Part shown: positions 10,743 through 22,276 of the stretch, one piece after another
How positions within the stretch are numbered: the stretch's first letter is position 1
How the letters are laid out: the number at the start of each line of letters is the position of its first letter
DNA from: Bathynomus jamesi
Lineage: Eukaryota > Arthropoda > Malacostraca > Isopoda > Cirolanidae
Direction of reading: 5' to 3'
Length of the DNA: 64,000 nucleotides
NCBI GenBank assembly: GCA_023014485.1
Contig: JAJOZX010005796.1
Location: 1-64,000 of the forward strand
Notes under the pieces: generated by a model
The model's input: only the letters and a program-made list of their open reading frames with translations
Databases searched by the model: none
Told to the model about the DNA's origin: nothing
Made by a program: the position numbers and the translations under genes

Positions 10743-11690
10743 AGCACACCGGACAAAAAATTAGTCACCCCTCTCAGAATGTACCTAATAACGTGTGACG
10801 GCGCCTCTGGCCTTGATAACCGCACGAATCCGGCGAGGCAGAGACTCTACGAGGTTGTGCATGTACTGAACATCGATTTGCTGCCACTCGTTCATCAGCC
10901 GGTCCCGAAGTTCCGCCAGAGTCCTGCGCTTCACTTTCTGTTTCCAGCCTGAACAACAACTTCGACGCATTCAGGATTAAAGGCTTCATTGGACCTGCGA
11001 TGTACTCGTCGCCTCCCATCATTGGAGAACAAACAAAAACGGGACTCATCGGACCAAATTACACGTTTCCAATCTGCCGCAGTCCAGTTTTTGTGCCTCT
11101 GAGCCCATTTATAACGTGCCAATTTGTGACTTGCTGTTAACAGCGGCCTCTTCCGTGGTACCCTGCTCCAGATGTCCATCGCATGCAGTTCTCGTCGCAA
11201 TGTCCGTTCGGAAATTGGTCGCTGGAGAACCTCATTGGTTTCTTGGAGCAATTGTACTCTGGTTTGAAAACGATTTGCAGTTACTAGACGAGAAACATGG
11301 CGGCGGCCCTATTGTCGAGAATTGTTTTCCGGCCACAGTTACGCCGTCGATTGTCAGTTGATTGCGAACTACACTACTCTTTGTAAACTCGCTGGACAGT
11401 ACGCGTTGACACACCAACAAATTGGGCTACTTCAGTCATTTTGTGTCCGTGGGCTCTGCCAAACACGATGGCTCCTTTTTGCCACTGAGTAACGTCTGCC
11501 TCACGACCCATTTTGCAGACTATATCCAACACACACTTTGTTCTTCACCACCTCACGAAACAGATCTGATCCTGTGTGCTACGTCACCGCTACTTGTCAC
11601 TTACCAATGCTACATCAGCGCCCTCTGTGTGACCTTGAACTTCCTACTATCGGTGCTATTAGGGGTGACTAATTTTTTGTCCGGTGTGCT
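10743..11690 (-). mobile_element. Tc1-like transposon with internal deletion
   Basis: Terminal inverted repeats share AGCACACCGGACAAAAAA and continue TTAGTCACCCCT. They lie in TATA flanks consistent with TA target duplication. At about 950 bp the element is shorter than a full Tc1, because the catalytic middle of its transposase gene is missing. Confidence 0.9.
10785..11511 (-). pseudogene. Tc1-like transposase, deleted and frameshifted
   Basis: It starts at 11511 with MGREADVTQWQKGAIVFG and a helix-turn-helix (MTEVAQFVGVSTRTVQRV). A frameshift lies near 11390, and the frame recovers at 11251 as LRRELHAMDIWSRVPRKRPL and VIWSDESRFCLF, the first catalytic aspartate block. After NEAFNPECVEVVVQ the second aspartate and the final acidic block are deleted, and the frame jumps near 10945 to the C-terminal end (LRDRLMNEWQQIDVQYMHN to AVIKARGAVTRY). 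A typical Tc1 transposase has about 340 residues with a DD34E triad. Only the first D survives. Confidence 0.85.
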
Positions 11691-11702
11691 TATATATATA
11701 AT

Positions 11703-12268
11703 CAGCGACGTGCACTAAGGGTAGGCGAGGTAGGCAGTGCCTGCCCTAGCATAAAATCTAAAAAAGTAACTTTTTTCGTTATTTAAACTTCATTCTTTCA
11801 GTTCCTTAATGCTTTCTCTTAAAATACATACAAATTTCATGCTAATTCTGTATGTAGCATTATGTGTAATGCTGAAGGAGGCACATATTGCTATGCTTTT
11901 TATCCTGCATATAAATTATAATAGCTAAATTCTTCGTAGCGCGTGCCGTCAATCCAAGCTTTTTCCTTTAAAACAATAGGAAATAAAGACAATTTTTAAC
12001 CTGCTTACGAAGCAACCCATGGGGTGGGCGTATGATGTAGCAACGTGACAACGCTACAAATAATGTAAGTAAATACTTATATAACTAAAATTTTATTTTT
12101 AACTTTTAATATTTTTATTAATTACCGGGATATTAGTTGGTATAAAATAGCTATGAAGTTCTATTTCGATGGTAATTATTGTTAATACAGTTTTCAGACC
12201 TTTTGTTGGCAATTGATTTTATTAGTGCCTACTGCCTATCCTGAGTTATTACGCACCGCACGTCCCTG
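11703..12268. mobile_element. hAT-type MITE
   Basis: The ends are imperfect inverted repeats, CAGCGACGTGCACTAAGGG at left against CAGGGACGTGCGGTGCGTAA read inward from the right, both followed by GGTAGGCAGT/GATAGGCAGT and TAAAATC. CAGNG ends and an AT-rich insertion site fit hAT. The 566 bp have no coding capacity. It lies 12 bp from the Tc1 element upstream. Confidence 0.75.
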
Positions 12269-12452
<184 letters not shown>

Positions 12453-14415
12453 TGTCACTGCTCGTACTTTTTACTTCCTTTTCTTTTTGTAGTCTTAACA
12501 GTGGGTAGTTTTTATAATTACAGTACTTGTTTCAGTAGCTACGAGTCTTATTTTTATTTCTCTTTTAGTCATACTTTTTAGTATTAAAATTTATCATGGC
12601 TTGATTTATCTTATAGCTTATTACCGTCAAGAATGCTGTACTATTTTACGGCATTTGTATCCTGCCAATAAACCTTATCACTATCAAATACACTATACAT
12701 TCGGTAATCCGGCCTCCAGGTATTCCGATGATTACGAACTGAAACCATTCATCACTTAACCTGACAATCGTTCATTCACAATTTTCCATCCAAAATCAAA
12801 CCCAGCCCACAAAAAGCAGCGAATCTGGGCACACAGGCAAAATGTCCCTCCCGTTCCTAAAGCGAGCATCAACAGCCAATAAGAGAGCGCATTATACGAC
12901 GTCTCCAGCATAAAATAACCATCATAAATCGTAATCGGCTCAGCGTCTCCAGTATATAATTCATTGCTTAATTACCGAATGTCCAGACTCTAGAGTATTT
13001 GTCAGTTAATGGTCTTAGCTTACTGAAGAACACCATAAATTTCATCAATTTACGAATGGTTCAAAAGTTATAGTGTGGACAAGAAAACGTGACGAACAGA
13101 TGGACGGGAATGCTCAATCTAGTGGGGCTCATCAAAATTTATTTGGCGAGGGGATAATTAAGTATCAGGCCTACCTTTGTGAAATTAGCTTCCGTGAGGG
13201 TTCAACGTCCTAACCTATTTTAGCGTCAGGTTTAACAATTCCTATAACTGGAAGGAATTTACGTAGAAATTCGTAATCTGCATCAATCGACAAGAATTTT
13301 AATAAAGGAAAACATCTTTAGAGGGATAAAAATGAGTAGGCTCTAGTTTAGCATGGAAACAACGAAAACAAAATTTTTGAATTCCCCAAGCCATCCTACA
13401 GTCTGTGCCTCATTAGTAGTTAAACTTAATTAAAATTATATATTTAATAACATAAGATAAGACCTTTAACCAACATATTTGAAGACCAAAACCACTCATT
13501 AATTACGGAACTAAAAATAGAGCGTAAAAATACACAAAATTCATTACGTCATCCACCAGTTTTGTTGGCACGCAGCTTAAGATTAATGACGCCATTTGTT
13601 TGGAGCCTTATTTATTTATTCGAATGGAGTGGGGAGTTAACAAATATTCAGAATGGACCCACGTTCAACCCTCAGCAGCACCCCAACTCATCGGGGATAT
13701 TTTTATGGTACCCATTCACCTACCAACAAAAGGAAGGATGAAGAGCTGGGTTGGGTGCGTGCCGCCCGCTCGCGCCAATGGATTCGCAGTCAGCGATGCT
13801 AACTATCGCACCACCGAGGCGCATTTATGAAAATTTAATATTTTCGATTGGTGCAGGATCGAAACAAATTTTACAAATCAATTATTGCGTTATTAGAACT
13901 ACGAACGCTTTAACAAATTACAGTCAGTATTTAAATCAATCATTCTCAGGCAATTTACCAAAAAATTATACCTACGAGTACGCTAGTTTCAAAACCTCCC
14001 GCAATTATTCACATTACTAAGGACTAAAATTCCCCAGCTTAAGTCTTTTACATACTACTTCACGTAGTTCCTACGGACTTACGGGTTTTTCCTTCGTATA
14101 AATTCATAAACTTGTTCAAATCTCCGATTTACTAACAGAAACTACTATAGGTCCAAAAATACTTCCCGGATGTTACTATAATTATGTATTGATATATCTG
14201 TATTCACAAACTATTATGAATTGGTTTCAACAACAAATCAGAATCTAAAACAGAATATGTTATATCAATACATATACTTTAAAAATACTCATATCACGAG
14301 TGGCATACCAAGATTAAATAAAACTGCTGAAGTCTGGGGAAAGTTTCTTTTCCAAGTTTCCTGATGATCGATTACTTTTAGCAGGAATTCTTTACATCAT
14401 TTATATCAGCATCTA
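12453..14415. other. Non-repetitive-looking sequence, no gene recognised
   Basis: Open frames at 13600-13830 and 13751-14020 have no recognised domain or splice context, so I do not call a gene. The stretch has ordinary composition and could be intronic or intergenic. Confidence 0.5.
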
Positions 14416-14418
14416 AAA

Positions 14419-14452
<34 letters not shown>

Positions 14453-14453
<1 letters not shown>

Positions 14454-15086
14454 GATGAATGTCACAATTAAACACGTGAAATCAATGAATGATGCAAACC
14501 CACAAGGAAAAAGAAAAATGATTCCAAGACCTTTCGTGTATTCAGAAGTACATCTCGTCAGGGAATGAAGGGAGAAGGCGAGACGACAAAAATATATACC
14601 TATGTACAGCGGGACAGAAAAATAAAAAGATTTGCACATGATTAACAGTTAATTAGAGGCAAAAGGTATTTTAACAGGAAGAATATTGTCAATTTTATAC
14701 ATTCCTGCACTGTTATTGAAATTATTTTTAAAATGGATAAATGCACATTCTAGAATATTCCTTTCAGTTATATCTGTTTTTAATGAGCGCTTTAGAACTA
14801 TCCCACTTGATACTATAATTATATCTATACATATGGTTAAACAATGCATTAGCATTATTTGCTGTTCTACACGCATATTTATGCTGTTTTACCTGTTTGG
14901 CCTATATATACTGAATTACATTGTGTACATCTGATTGAATACACACAACCAACCGCATTATCCAGGCTATTTTTTAGTAGGCGTGATTTAACAGCATTAT
15001 TATACTTAAAGACTACACTGATACCAATTGCTTTAAGTAAATCAGTAAGATTGAAAAGATGAATACTTCATTGAGTGACCGCGATA
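14453..15086 (-). mobile_element. Inverted partial Penelope copy (left arm)
   Basis: Read on the minus strand this is a 3' part of the Penelope element whose plus copy lies at 15652-16720. 14453-15060 matches the reverse complement of about 16180-16720, including the end of the endonuclease region and the tail with TTCATTCCCTGACGAGGTG and a GTGGGTTTGCAT terminus. An (AT)n run (14420-14452) forms its outer edge. Confidence 0.85.
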
Positions 15087-15094
15087 CGTACAAA

Positions 15095-15643
15095 CAGTGG
15101 TGTAGTGCTGTGGGAACGCGTGGGAACGGCGTTCCCTTACTTTTTTTGGTAGACGGAACGGCGTTCCCTCACTATTTCAAATAAATCCGAACTTACAAAT
15201 CTCTAACCATGAAATTTTAATTCCCACCCCTAGAAGAAATATGAGAAAGAATCATTAACTGTTTCATTTCTTTTAGCTTCGACTGAGGCAATGCTAGCCT
15301 ATAAAGATCTGATGAAACAGTCACCACGGCGTACCAGTTGTTAACGTTTTTTTAGTTAATCATTCCAGTTGTTAGCTATTTTTATTGATCGTACTGGATG
15401 TCATATATCTAATGACACTGGAAATACTGCATCTTCAACCTTGGAATATATCCTAATATCCAGTGCATATGACCTCAAAATATTCCTGAAATTGGTCAGA
15501 TTTCAAAAGATTTCCCGGGGGGCTTACAGTGCCCCTGGACCCCCAGCTGTATGGGCTCGCCGCGCTCGCCATTGCCCCTCCCGCATCTGAGTAATACTTT
15601 CAAAATGCGTTCCCTCACTTCTTTATTTAGCACTACACCACTG
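15095..15643. mobile_element. hAT MITE with perfect 8 bp target duplication
   Basis: The terminal inverted repeats are CAGTGGTGTAGTGCT and its exact complement. The direct repeat CGTACAAA at 15087-15094 and 15644-15651 is a perfect 8 bp duplication, the hAT signature. The 549 bp interior has no coding capacity but carries GGAACGGCGTTCCC twice near the left end and a GC-rich core (15515-15595). It interrupts the Penelope element, so it is the younger insertion. Confidence 0.95.
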
Positions 15644-15739
15644 CGTACAAACCTCTAAACAGAGATCCACTGGAGGATCTTAATAAAATGTTTAACAGAA
15701 ACTTATATATGGAATTTTTTTAAAGCAGAATTTTGCCTA

Positions 15740-16176
15740 CTATTGTTAATTTTAACCTTGTTTGGTACAGGTATGTAGATGATATTTTATGTTTTTGGCC
15801 TAACAATTTGGATGTTAACTTATTTCTTGGTAGGCTCAACAATTTACTCCCATCTATTAAGTTCACGGTTGAAAACGAAAATGACAATTTTATCTTTTCT
15901 GGATCTTATGTGCATTTTTATTCTGACCATCATCTCTCAATTAAATCTTCTATTTTCTCTGCTATGTTTCTTAGAGCATTGAGAGTTGTCAGTCCTGAAT
16001 TTTTAGATTCCGAGTTATGCAATATCATGAATATTGGTACTAAATTATGTTATCCTATTTCATTTTTAGATAACTGCCTTAGGAAAGCCAAGAATAGGTA
16101 TTATAATAGTGTAACTGTAAAGGAATTTGAGCATAAAAATATCCTTAGCCTACCTTACCATGTTAATTTTCAATAA
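15740..16176 (+). pseudogene. Penelope reverse transcriptase C-terminal part
   Basis: The frame contains VWYRYVDDILCFWPN (RT motif C with the catalytic YVDD), then LLPSIKFTVENENDNFIF, then the thumb region IKSSIFSAMFLRALRVVSP. The last block aligns closely with SSIISSMFLRTLRICSP in the element at 2289-3156. The upstream fingers and palm are absent or out of frame after a stop at about 15720. A full Penelope protein also needs the endonuclease, which is in another frame downstream. Confidence 0.85.
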
Positions 16177-16235
16177 CTTCCGACTTTACTTAAAGCAATT
16201 GGTATCAATGTAGTCTTAAGTATAACTGTATAATA

Positions 16236-16547
16236 ATGCTGTTAATTAAATCACGCCAAATAAAGAATAGCCCGGATAATGCGGTTGGTTGTGTGTATTC
16301 GATTGGATATACACAATTAACTCAATATATATATATAGGCCAAACGGATAAAACAGCAAATAATTCTAATGCATTGTTTAACCATATGTATAGTTGTAAT
16401 TATAGTATCAAGTGGGACAGTTCTAAAGCGCTCGTTAAAAACACAAATAAAATTGATAAAATTGAAAGGAATATTCTAGAATGTGCATTTATTCATTTTA
16501 AAAATAATTTCAATCAGGAATGTATAAAATTGACAATATCCTGTTAA
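16236..16547 (+). pseudogene. Penelope GIY-YIG endonuclease fragment
   Basis: GCVYSIGYTQLTQYIYIGQTDK is a recognisable but damaged GIY-YIG core. It has lost the paired cysteines seen in the sister element (CKSCDLVYVGETG). It continues with FNHMYSCNYSIKWDSSKAL and IERNILECAFIHFKNNFN, the conserved C-terminal part. The arginine helix after the core is deleted. Confidence 0.75.
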
Positions 16548-16720
16548 AATACCTTTTGCCTCGAATTAACTCTTGTTAATCATGTGGTAAGCTTTTTATT
16601 TTTCTGTCCCGCTGTACAGAGGTATATATTTTTGTCATCTTGCCTTCTCCCTTCATTCCCTGACGAGGTGTACTTCTGAATACACGAAAGAGCTTGGAAT
16701 AATTTTTTTTGTGGGTTTGC

Positions 16721-16722
16721 AT

Positions 16723-16755
<33 letters not shown>

Positions 16756-16764
16756 TATATAATT
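16721..16764. repeat. (AT)n microsatellite at the Penelope 3' end
   Basis: AT dinucleotide runs directly abut the element tail. The opposite end of the inverted pair (14420-14452) also abuts an AT run. Confidence 0.85.
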
Positions 16765-18035
16765 TAATTTATATGAATTGAACAATTTCAACACTATATA
16801 AAATATTTTGGGCATATGTTCTCTAATGCAAGGCTTGATTAACCTTTTTACGTGAAATCTTTGTATGTACGAAAATAATCAAGAGGCTACATTAAAATTT
16901 GGTAGCCTAGAAAAATTACGTATGTTAAACTTATGTGATTATGTAACAGACACACTACAATTAATCTCATGTTCTCTTAGAACGATTTAGAAGTTCCCAT
17001 GAATTTCGTTCCAGACTTAAAAAGAGAGTAGCTAAACCCAGGCGGTTACTTACGCTACTGAGGCAAGCAGTGAGAGAGAGAGCTGGAGGTGCAACAGCTC
17101 CATTATGCCTGTAAACAGTGAAGTTGGCAGCCAGTAAATAAAGTTAATTTAACAAGCTATTTTAACAACCCTAATGAACTTCTTACGAACTAAGCTTTCA
17201 ACTCATTTTTATTAAAATTGAATCTCAAATGAACCCAAAATGGGACCCTAAAATTTCGATGGATTATCTATCACTAAAGAAATAAGAAATTGCAAGTGTA
17301 CTTAATATATGTAGCACAACTGTTAGATATTTAGATCTGATTTCACGGCTATGTATATTCCTTCATGGCTGACAAAAAGTGACAAAAGCTGCTTTTTAAG
17401 TAGGCCCTAATATAGCAAAATGACCCTTTACTACAAACACCTACACTACTTTTAAAATTTAATACTTTTCAAGCAAAATAGTAATGCATTGACGTAATTA
17501 TGAAGTTATCAGTTTCGTTGATTTAAAAAATCAATAATAATTAGCCTTCAATCTACTCTACTTATATATAAACCTACCGTTTCAAGTTTATATATATAAA
17601 TGTGTGCAGGACGTTGGTAAGTACAACACACACAGTAGAAAGAGAAAAATATATGAACTAATATTTTATTTGTATATATGTAACAAAAATTAATAGCTAT
17701 TAAAAAACTATTTGAGTTTAATTACTGTTACCTAGCAAACATCAGTACCTCAGAATACCAATGGCGATCAAGAATAACCAAGGAACCAAGGTTGTCCACC
17801 ACACTTCAGTCTATGAGCATTCTAGGCTTCTCTCATTCTCCTCTTGGGGCTAAAACTCTCAAATTAATGTTATTTTCTGTTCTTACTATATTCAGTTTAA
17901 GTTATTATGAAACAAATAGCTACTCAAATGTGCTTGTTTACATGGATGACATACTCTTAAGAATTACTATATTTATCTATTGCACATTCAGTGCATGCAG
18001 TGAATGTCTATACAGTACATATATATAAAAAATAC
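16765..18035. other. Probable intron of the minus-strand host gene
   Basis: This follows the GT donor at 18035 on the minus strand. I found no further exon to the left with supporting splice signals. A short repeat-like piece with CACACACAC lies near 17620. Confidence 0.45.
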
Positions 18036-18274
18036 CTTCTTTTGCGTTTCTTTGACTTATAAGAATCTCTGTCTTTTTTCTTATCCTTCTTTTCATCTTC
18101 CGAGTCTGATATGGTGACCACATCGACCTTCATTTTTGGTGCCTTTTCTTCTTTCTTCTCAGAGACTTTAATTTTTGTTTCAATTGGTTTGACTGCTTGC
18201 TGTTCTTGCGGAGGCTGTTCCTCCTCTTCATCCTCTTCAGACATATAAGCACCCAAGCACGCTTGCAGAGCTGC
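18036..18274 (-). CDS. Host gene exon: Lys-rich nuclear protein, possibly PRPF4B
   Basis: The acceptor TTTCTACTTCAG precedes 18274 and the donor GTATTT begins at 18035. Translation opens AALQACLGAYMSEEDEEEE, then a glutamine/proline stretch, a basic-acidic KKEEKAPKMKVDVV segment, an ISDSEDEKK acidic patch and a basic SKKRKRR that looks like a nuclear localisation signal. The exon starts in phase 0, fitting the exon at 18519-18689, and ends with two bases of a codon. Together with the upstream exon it reads NLEELMKQKAALQACLG. The style (KHKKH arrays, then an EELMKQK-type helix, then acidic patches) resembles the N-terminal region of PRP4 kinase, but no kinase domain is in the window. Other SR-like nuclear proteins remain possible. 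Confidence 0.8.
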
Positions 18275-18437
18275 CTGAAGTAGAAACAAAAAGAGCTTGC
18301 ATTTGTAATTCCATAAACTAATTTTTGGCTGTTGAGCATCTTCACTTGATGAATATTGTTTGAAAGTGCATGTTATCTCTGAAGTGTTAGCAAGGATATA
18401 CTGCGTGTGTGTAGGCCTTGTATTATACAGTACATAT

Positions 18438-18439
<2 letters not shown>

Positions 18440-18482
<43 letters not shown>
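18440..18482. repeat. (AAT)n microsatellite in intron
   Basis: About fourteen TAA/AAT units lie in the short intron between the two host exons. Confidence 0.95.
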
Positions 18483-18485
<3 letters not shown>

Positions 18486-18518
18486 GGAGTGAAATTTATT
18501 CAGTAACAATAGTCTTAC

Positions 18519-18689
18519 CTTTTGCTTCATCAACTCTTCTAAATTGAGATCTTCATCTATGTTAAGGTAATCTGAAGAATCGAGGCACATTTCTTCAGCT
18601 TTCCTTGCTTCCATTCTAGTGACACTTCTGGACTGCTCATCACTACCCTCTACTTCAATTTCCTCATCACTACTTACTAAACTTACAGG
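18519..18689 (-). CDS. Host gene exon: acidic segment, possibly PRPF4B
   Basis: The acceptor CCTTTTTTAAG precedes 18689 and the donor GTAAGA starts at 18518. The 171 bp give exactly 57 codons, phase 0 at both ends. The protein reads PVSLVSSDEEIEVEGSDEQ, an acidic serine-rich segment of the casein-kinase-target type. It continues RMEARKAEEMCLDSSDYLNI and ends DEDLNLEELMKQK, a helix that continues across the splice. It contains no stop or repeat and has host-like codon use, unlike the surrounding decayed transposons. Confidence 0.85.
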
Positions 18690-19261
18690 CTTAAAAAAGG
18701 GTAAGAATAAATTTTTATTTAGTTATTTTTAAGATTTTGTGTTTGGGCTGTTTCTTCCTTGTCACTGTAATTCAGTGGGAAATGAGATTTTGATAATGTA
18801 TATAGCATGTATGTATGAGTATTTTTAACAAGTCTTGATATGACATGGTGCCCAGGTACACAATTAAGCTTACTAACTCTAAGAATAGTCTTAAAATTAT
18901 TAAAGTAACTGTGTTGTGTGTAGTGAAAGTGGATGTAATTAGAAATTAATTATAAACTGTATATAAAGCCTAATAATGGTACGTAAATAATAAGTTACCA
19001 CAATTTACTGTAATATTTTAATAATAAGCTTTAGCATTTATTGTCAGTGAACTAAACAGTAGGCTATTATGCAAAAGAATATACTAATAAAAATCATACA
19101 AGAGGTCCAGGCCCCATTGTTCCCTGTGCATATGGAGAATAGGGGTAGCACCTTTATAACTTATAAAGGTGAGAATCCACCTTAAGATCATTACGCAAAT
19201 AGTCCTTACAGAAGGGAAGTTTGGGCTCTACATACTGTACCAGGCTATGCAAATGACCTAC
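18690..19261 (-). other. Host intron
   Basis: Bounded by the donor GTAGGT at 19261 and the acceptor at 18690. No element was recognised inside it. Confidence 0.7.
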
Positions 19262-19535
19262 CTCATGATTACTTCCATTATTCTCATTTGATACAACGAT
19301 TCTCATTGATTCCATCACACCATTGCTAGTTGAAGACCTTTTTATTTCCACCCCTCTTCCCTCTCGCTCGCGTTTTCCTCTTGAAGGTTTGTCCAGAGCA
19401 GAGTCAAGAAGTTCTTCAACAAACTCATCAACATTATCTTTGTTACCGGCACGAAGCTTTCCTGTAATTTCTTCATTTGACTGTGAACTTCCTTCACTAT
19501 CTTTACGGTGCTTAGATCGATGTTTCTTGTGTTTC
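19262..19535 (-). CDS. Host gene exon: basic and acidic segment, possibly PRPF4B
   Basis: The acceptor ATTAACCAAAG precedes 19535 and the donor CATGAG|GTAGGT follows at 19262. The 274 bp hold one base completing the codon begun in the 46 kb exon, then 91 codons. The segment opens KHKKHRSKHRKDSEGSSQS, continuing the basic KH-rich array of the previous exon, then NVDEFVEELLDSALDKPSRG and IKRSSTSNGVMESMRIVVSN. The phase match across a 26.6 kb intron (AA plus G giving Lys) is strong evidence that the two exons belong together. KH-rich arrays of this kind occur in nuclear-speckle proteins. Confidence 0.85.
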
Positions 19536-21958
19536 CTTTGGTTAATAATAATAGAAAAATGTCAAGAAATGTCAGCCAACTGGGCTTACGCATAATTTCT
19601 ACATCACAAATACTTTATAATAATCACACTTATAAATTAGAATGATGATTAAATATTCTGATAGGCTTCAATATTTTACTTCCGAGTACCCAAATATTAA
19701 ATTAAAAGTTAAAAAATATAGTACAGTACATGGGCATTTCCATGCTACTGTGGACACAGCAATGAAATTTTTTTTTGTTGTGATATTTTATGCTTAATTC
19801 TGTTAGAAAACACTTCAAAGACTGTGGAAATAACCTTCCCTAGAAGTGGGCATTATTACTTTGCAAATACCATGAATTCAACAATTACAAAATGGCAAAG
19901 TATCTTTAGAGTGAGGCATTTTACATTGCTTGAATAAAAATGTAGTAATTGATACAAATGCCCTATCTTAAAAGTAAATCAATACACCTTGCATATGCAG
20001 CTGCTGCTGTTCTTAGCTTTTTAATTGCCAGAAATAGAAAAGTTCATTTGAAGTTATAATTTTCAGTTTTCACATTTTTGTTTACATTGGGCATTTTGTA
20101 ACATCAGTCATACAAATTTTTGCCTTTATTCTTCTTCCAATAAACAATCTTAAATATCTTTTTATAAACTTTGTTAATTTCTTGGGTATAAGAATTCATA
20201 CTAGCCAAGCTTATAGTTTGCGGACTAAAGTCATTAACCATTAACATATTTCTCATGTCAAAATCAGGTAACATCAGTCAAAGTCATCTTCATTCATTCC
20301 CAAGAGAGCATTAGGTTTTCTAACTGAAGTTTCTACTTTAATCTGTAGCCCCAAGCATTTGCTAAGTAGTCTCCTAAGTTGGATCACATAGTACGGTATA
20401 TCTTGCAGTTATGCGAAATTGTGAGAAATAACAACAAAAATTTCCATGAATGCAACATGTCACTGTGGAATTGCCCATATAGAGATAATACACGCGCACG
20501 CACACACAAGTTTTGTCCCTCTGAAAAGTATAAAATAAATAATCCTATTTCTTTACCACTTTTACAATTTGTTCACTTACCATAGCAACTAAACCATTCA
20601 CAAAGGAAATATTTGTTTTTCTCTTTTTCCTTTTCTTTTGCAATGTGGTGGTGAGTTTAGCATTTGTGTATGATGCATAAAACAATTTAGTACCAACCTT
20701 AAATTTAGAATTCAGTTAACATGACGTACTTCAACTGTAATAATAATAATTTATAAGTACTGTATCTATAAGTTTAGCATATAAAGTTTGGTCAAATTCA
20801 ACTATAATAAAACCTGTGAATATTTATATTGCATACATTTCAGACATAAAAGGCGTGAATTATGTCTACAAGAAAATTATCAAAAGGACCATTTTTTCTT
20901 GTTGTACTAAAATATGTTTGTTTTCCTCACACACTCCCTTCAGTTTAATACATTTTGATAATTATTACGTTAGGAAATTTCAGATTACACACACAGAGTA
21001 AAATATTAAGAGAATCTACTGCATGTTAGTTATCATTATTTATTCATTGCAACATCAAAGGTCATACAATAAGAGGGACCTACAACTCAACCTGGAATTC
21101 AGAACCAAGGATGGCTATAGAATAAAAAAAAAACAGTATATTGGTCTCCCATTCAACCACTTACCAGACACAATGTCACTTCACTTTGCGCGTCTTATTA
21201 TAATTAAATTTGTCTTAACTTTAATACATTATTATTATTATTAATTAAATTATATATCTTTACAAATTATGGCTGAAGTACTTTACATTACTGAATTCCA
21301 GATTTAAGGTTGGTACTACTGCTTTATACATCATGCAGAAATCATGAAATATCAAACTCACCACCATATTGCAAAAGAAAAAAAGGAGGAAAAAAAGTAT
21401 TTCCTTCGTGAATGGTTTACAAATACCATCAGAAGTGAACAAATTGTAGAAGTGGTAAACAAATGGGATCTATATATTTTATACTTTTCAGAGGGACAAA
21501 ACTTTTGTTACTGACCATATACAGAATACCATGTATGGACACGCGCAGTTTTGCATAATGCAAAAATTGCTACCACCACGTCTTGAATTAAAACTGAAGG
21601 CACTAGCTACTACACTACATTAGGATAAAAGTTAACAACTTGTCATACTTTTAAACAATTGAGGAAATCCATAATGCTTGCATGTCAGTTTTACATAATG
21701 CAGAGGGGAAAGCAACACAATTCTAGATATATTGATTTAATCAATCTGTTATTATTTACCAACTCCTTATCAAATAAAAAACTATGGAAAAACAATGCAT
21801 CTATTTACTTTTGTCAACTACCTGTATATATTATATAAGCTGTAAAATGTGTTTCACACATTACTCCATACTCCACTTAAAATATCATCTTTAAATTTTC
21901 AGAATGCACTCACCAGCTCATATATTTAACTCACCACCAGTAAACACACACACATATA
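19536..21958 (-). other. Host intron, unique-looking part
   Basis: This is the first 2.4 kb (3' end) of the large intron. No transposon end or gene was recognised. It is AT-rich with scattered short ATT runs (for example near 21230). Confidence 0.5.
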
Positions 21959-22276
21959 TTAGGGTGTGACAGTTGCCCCAACTTTGTCCTACAATGCTGT
22001 TCAAAATTTTGGTGTTGCATATTGACATACAAAATACCCACGTGCAATTTTTTGAAGATTCATGCATATTCGAGTGAGCACCAGCAATTTGAAAAATAGC
22101 GATTTTGCTTATACGGCATACGCGCCTATATATGAGATTACACAACCATCATAAGGGATATTAACACAAATCATTTGCCTGTCTTAATTAAAAGCTGTTA
22201 TCACTAACACAAAAAAGTTAATCTTTCTTATTCTCTCATGGTACATTAAGGGGTTTTATCATATATTCACAAGGTA

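Larger units (their letters stand above)
15652..16720 (+). mobile_element. Penelope-like retroelement, forward copy
   Basis: An RT fragment, a GIY-YIG fragment and a 3' tail run in order, the tail ending GTGGGTTTGCAT at about 16720 next to an (AT)n run. The left arm at 14453-15086 is an inverted 3' copy, the same architecture as the locus at 1813-3660, although the two elements are different families. Confidence 0.85.

Noticed and set aside
13600..14020. Overlapping open frames of 76 and 89 codons
   Set aside because: No recognisable domain, splice context or codon pattern supports a gene.
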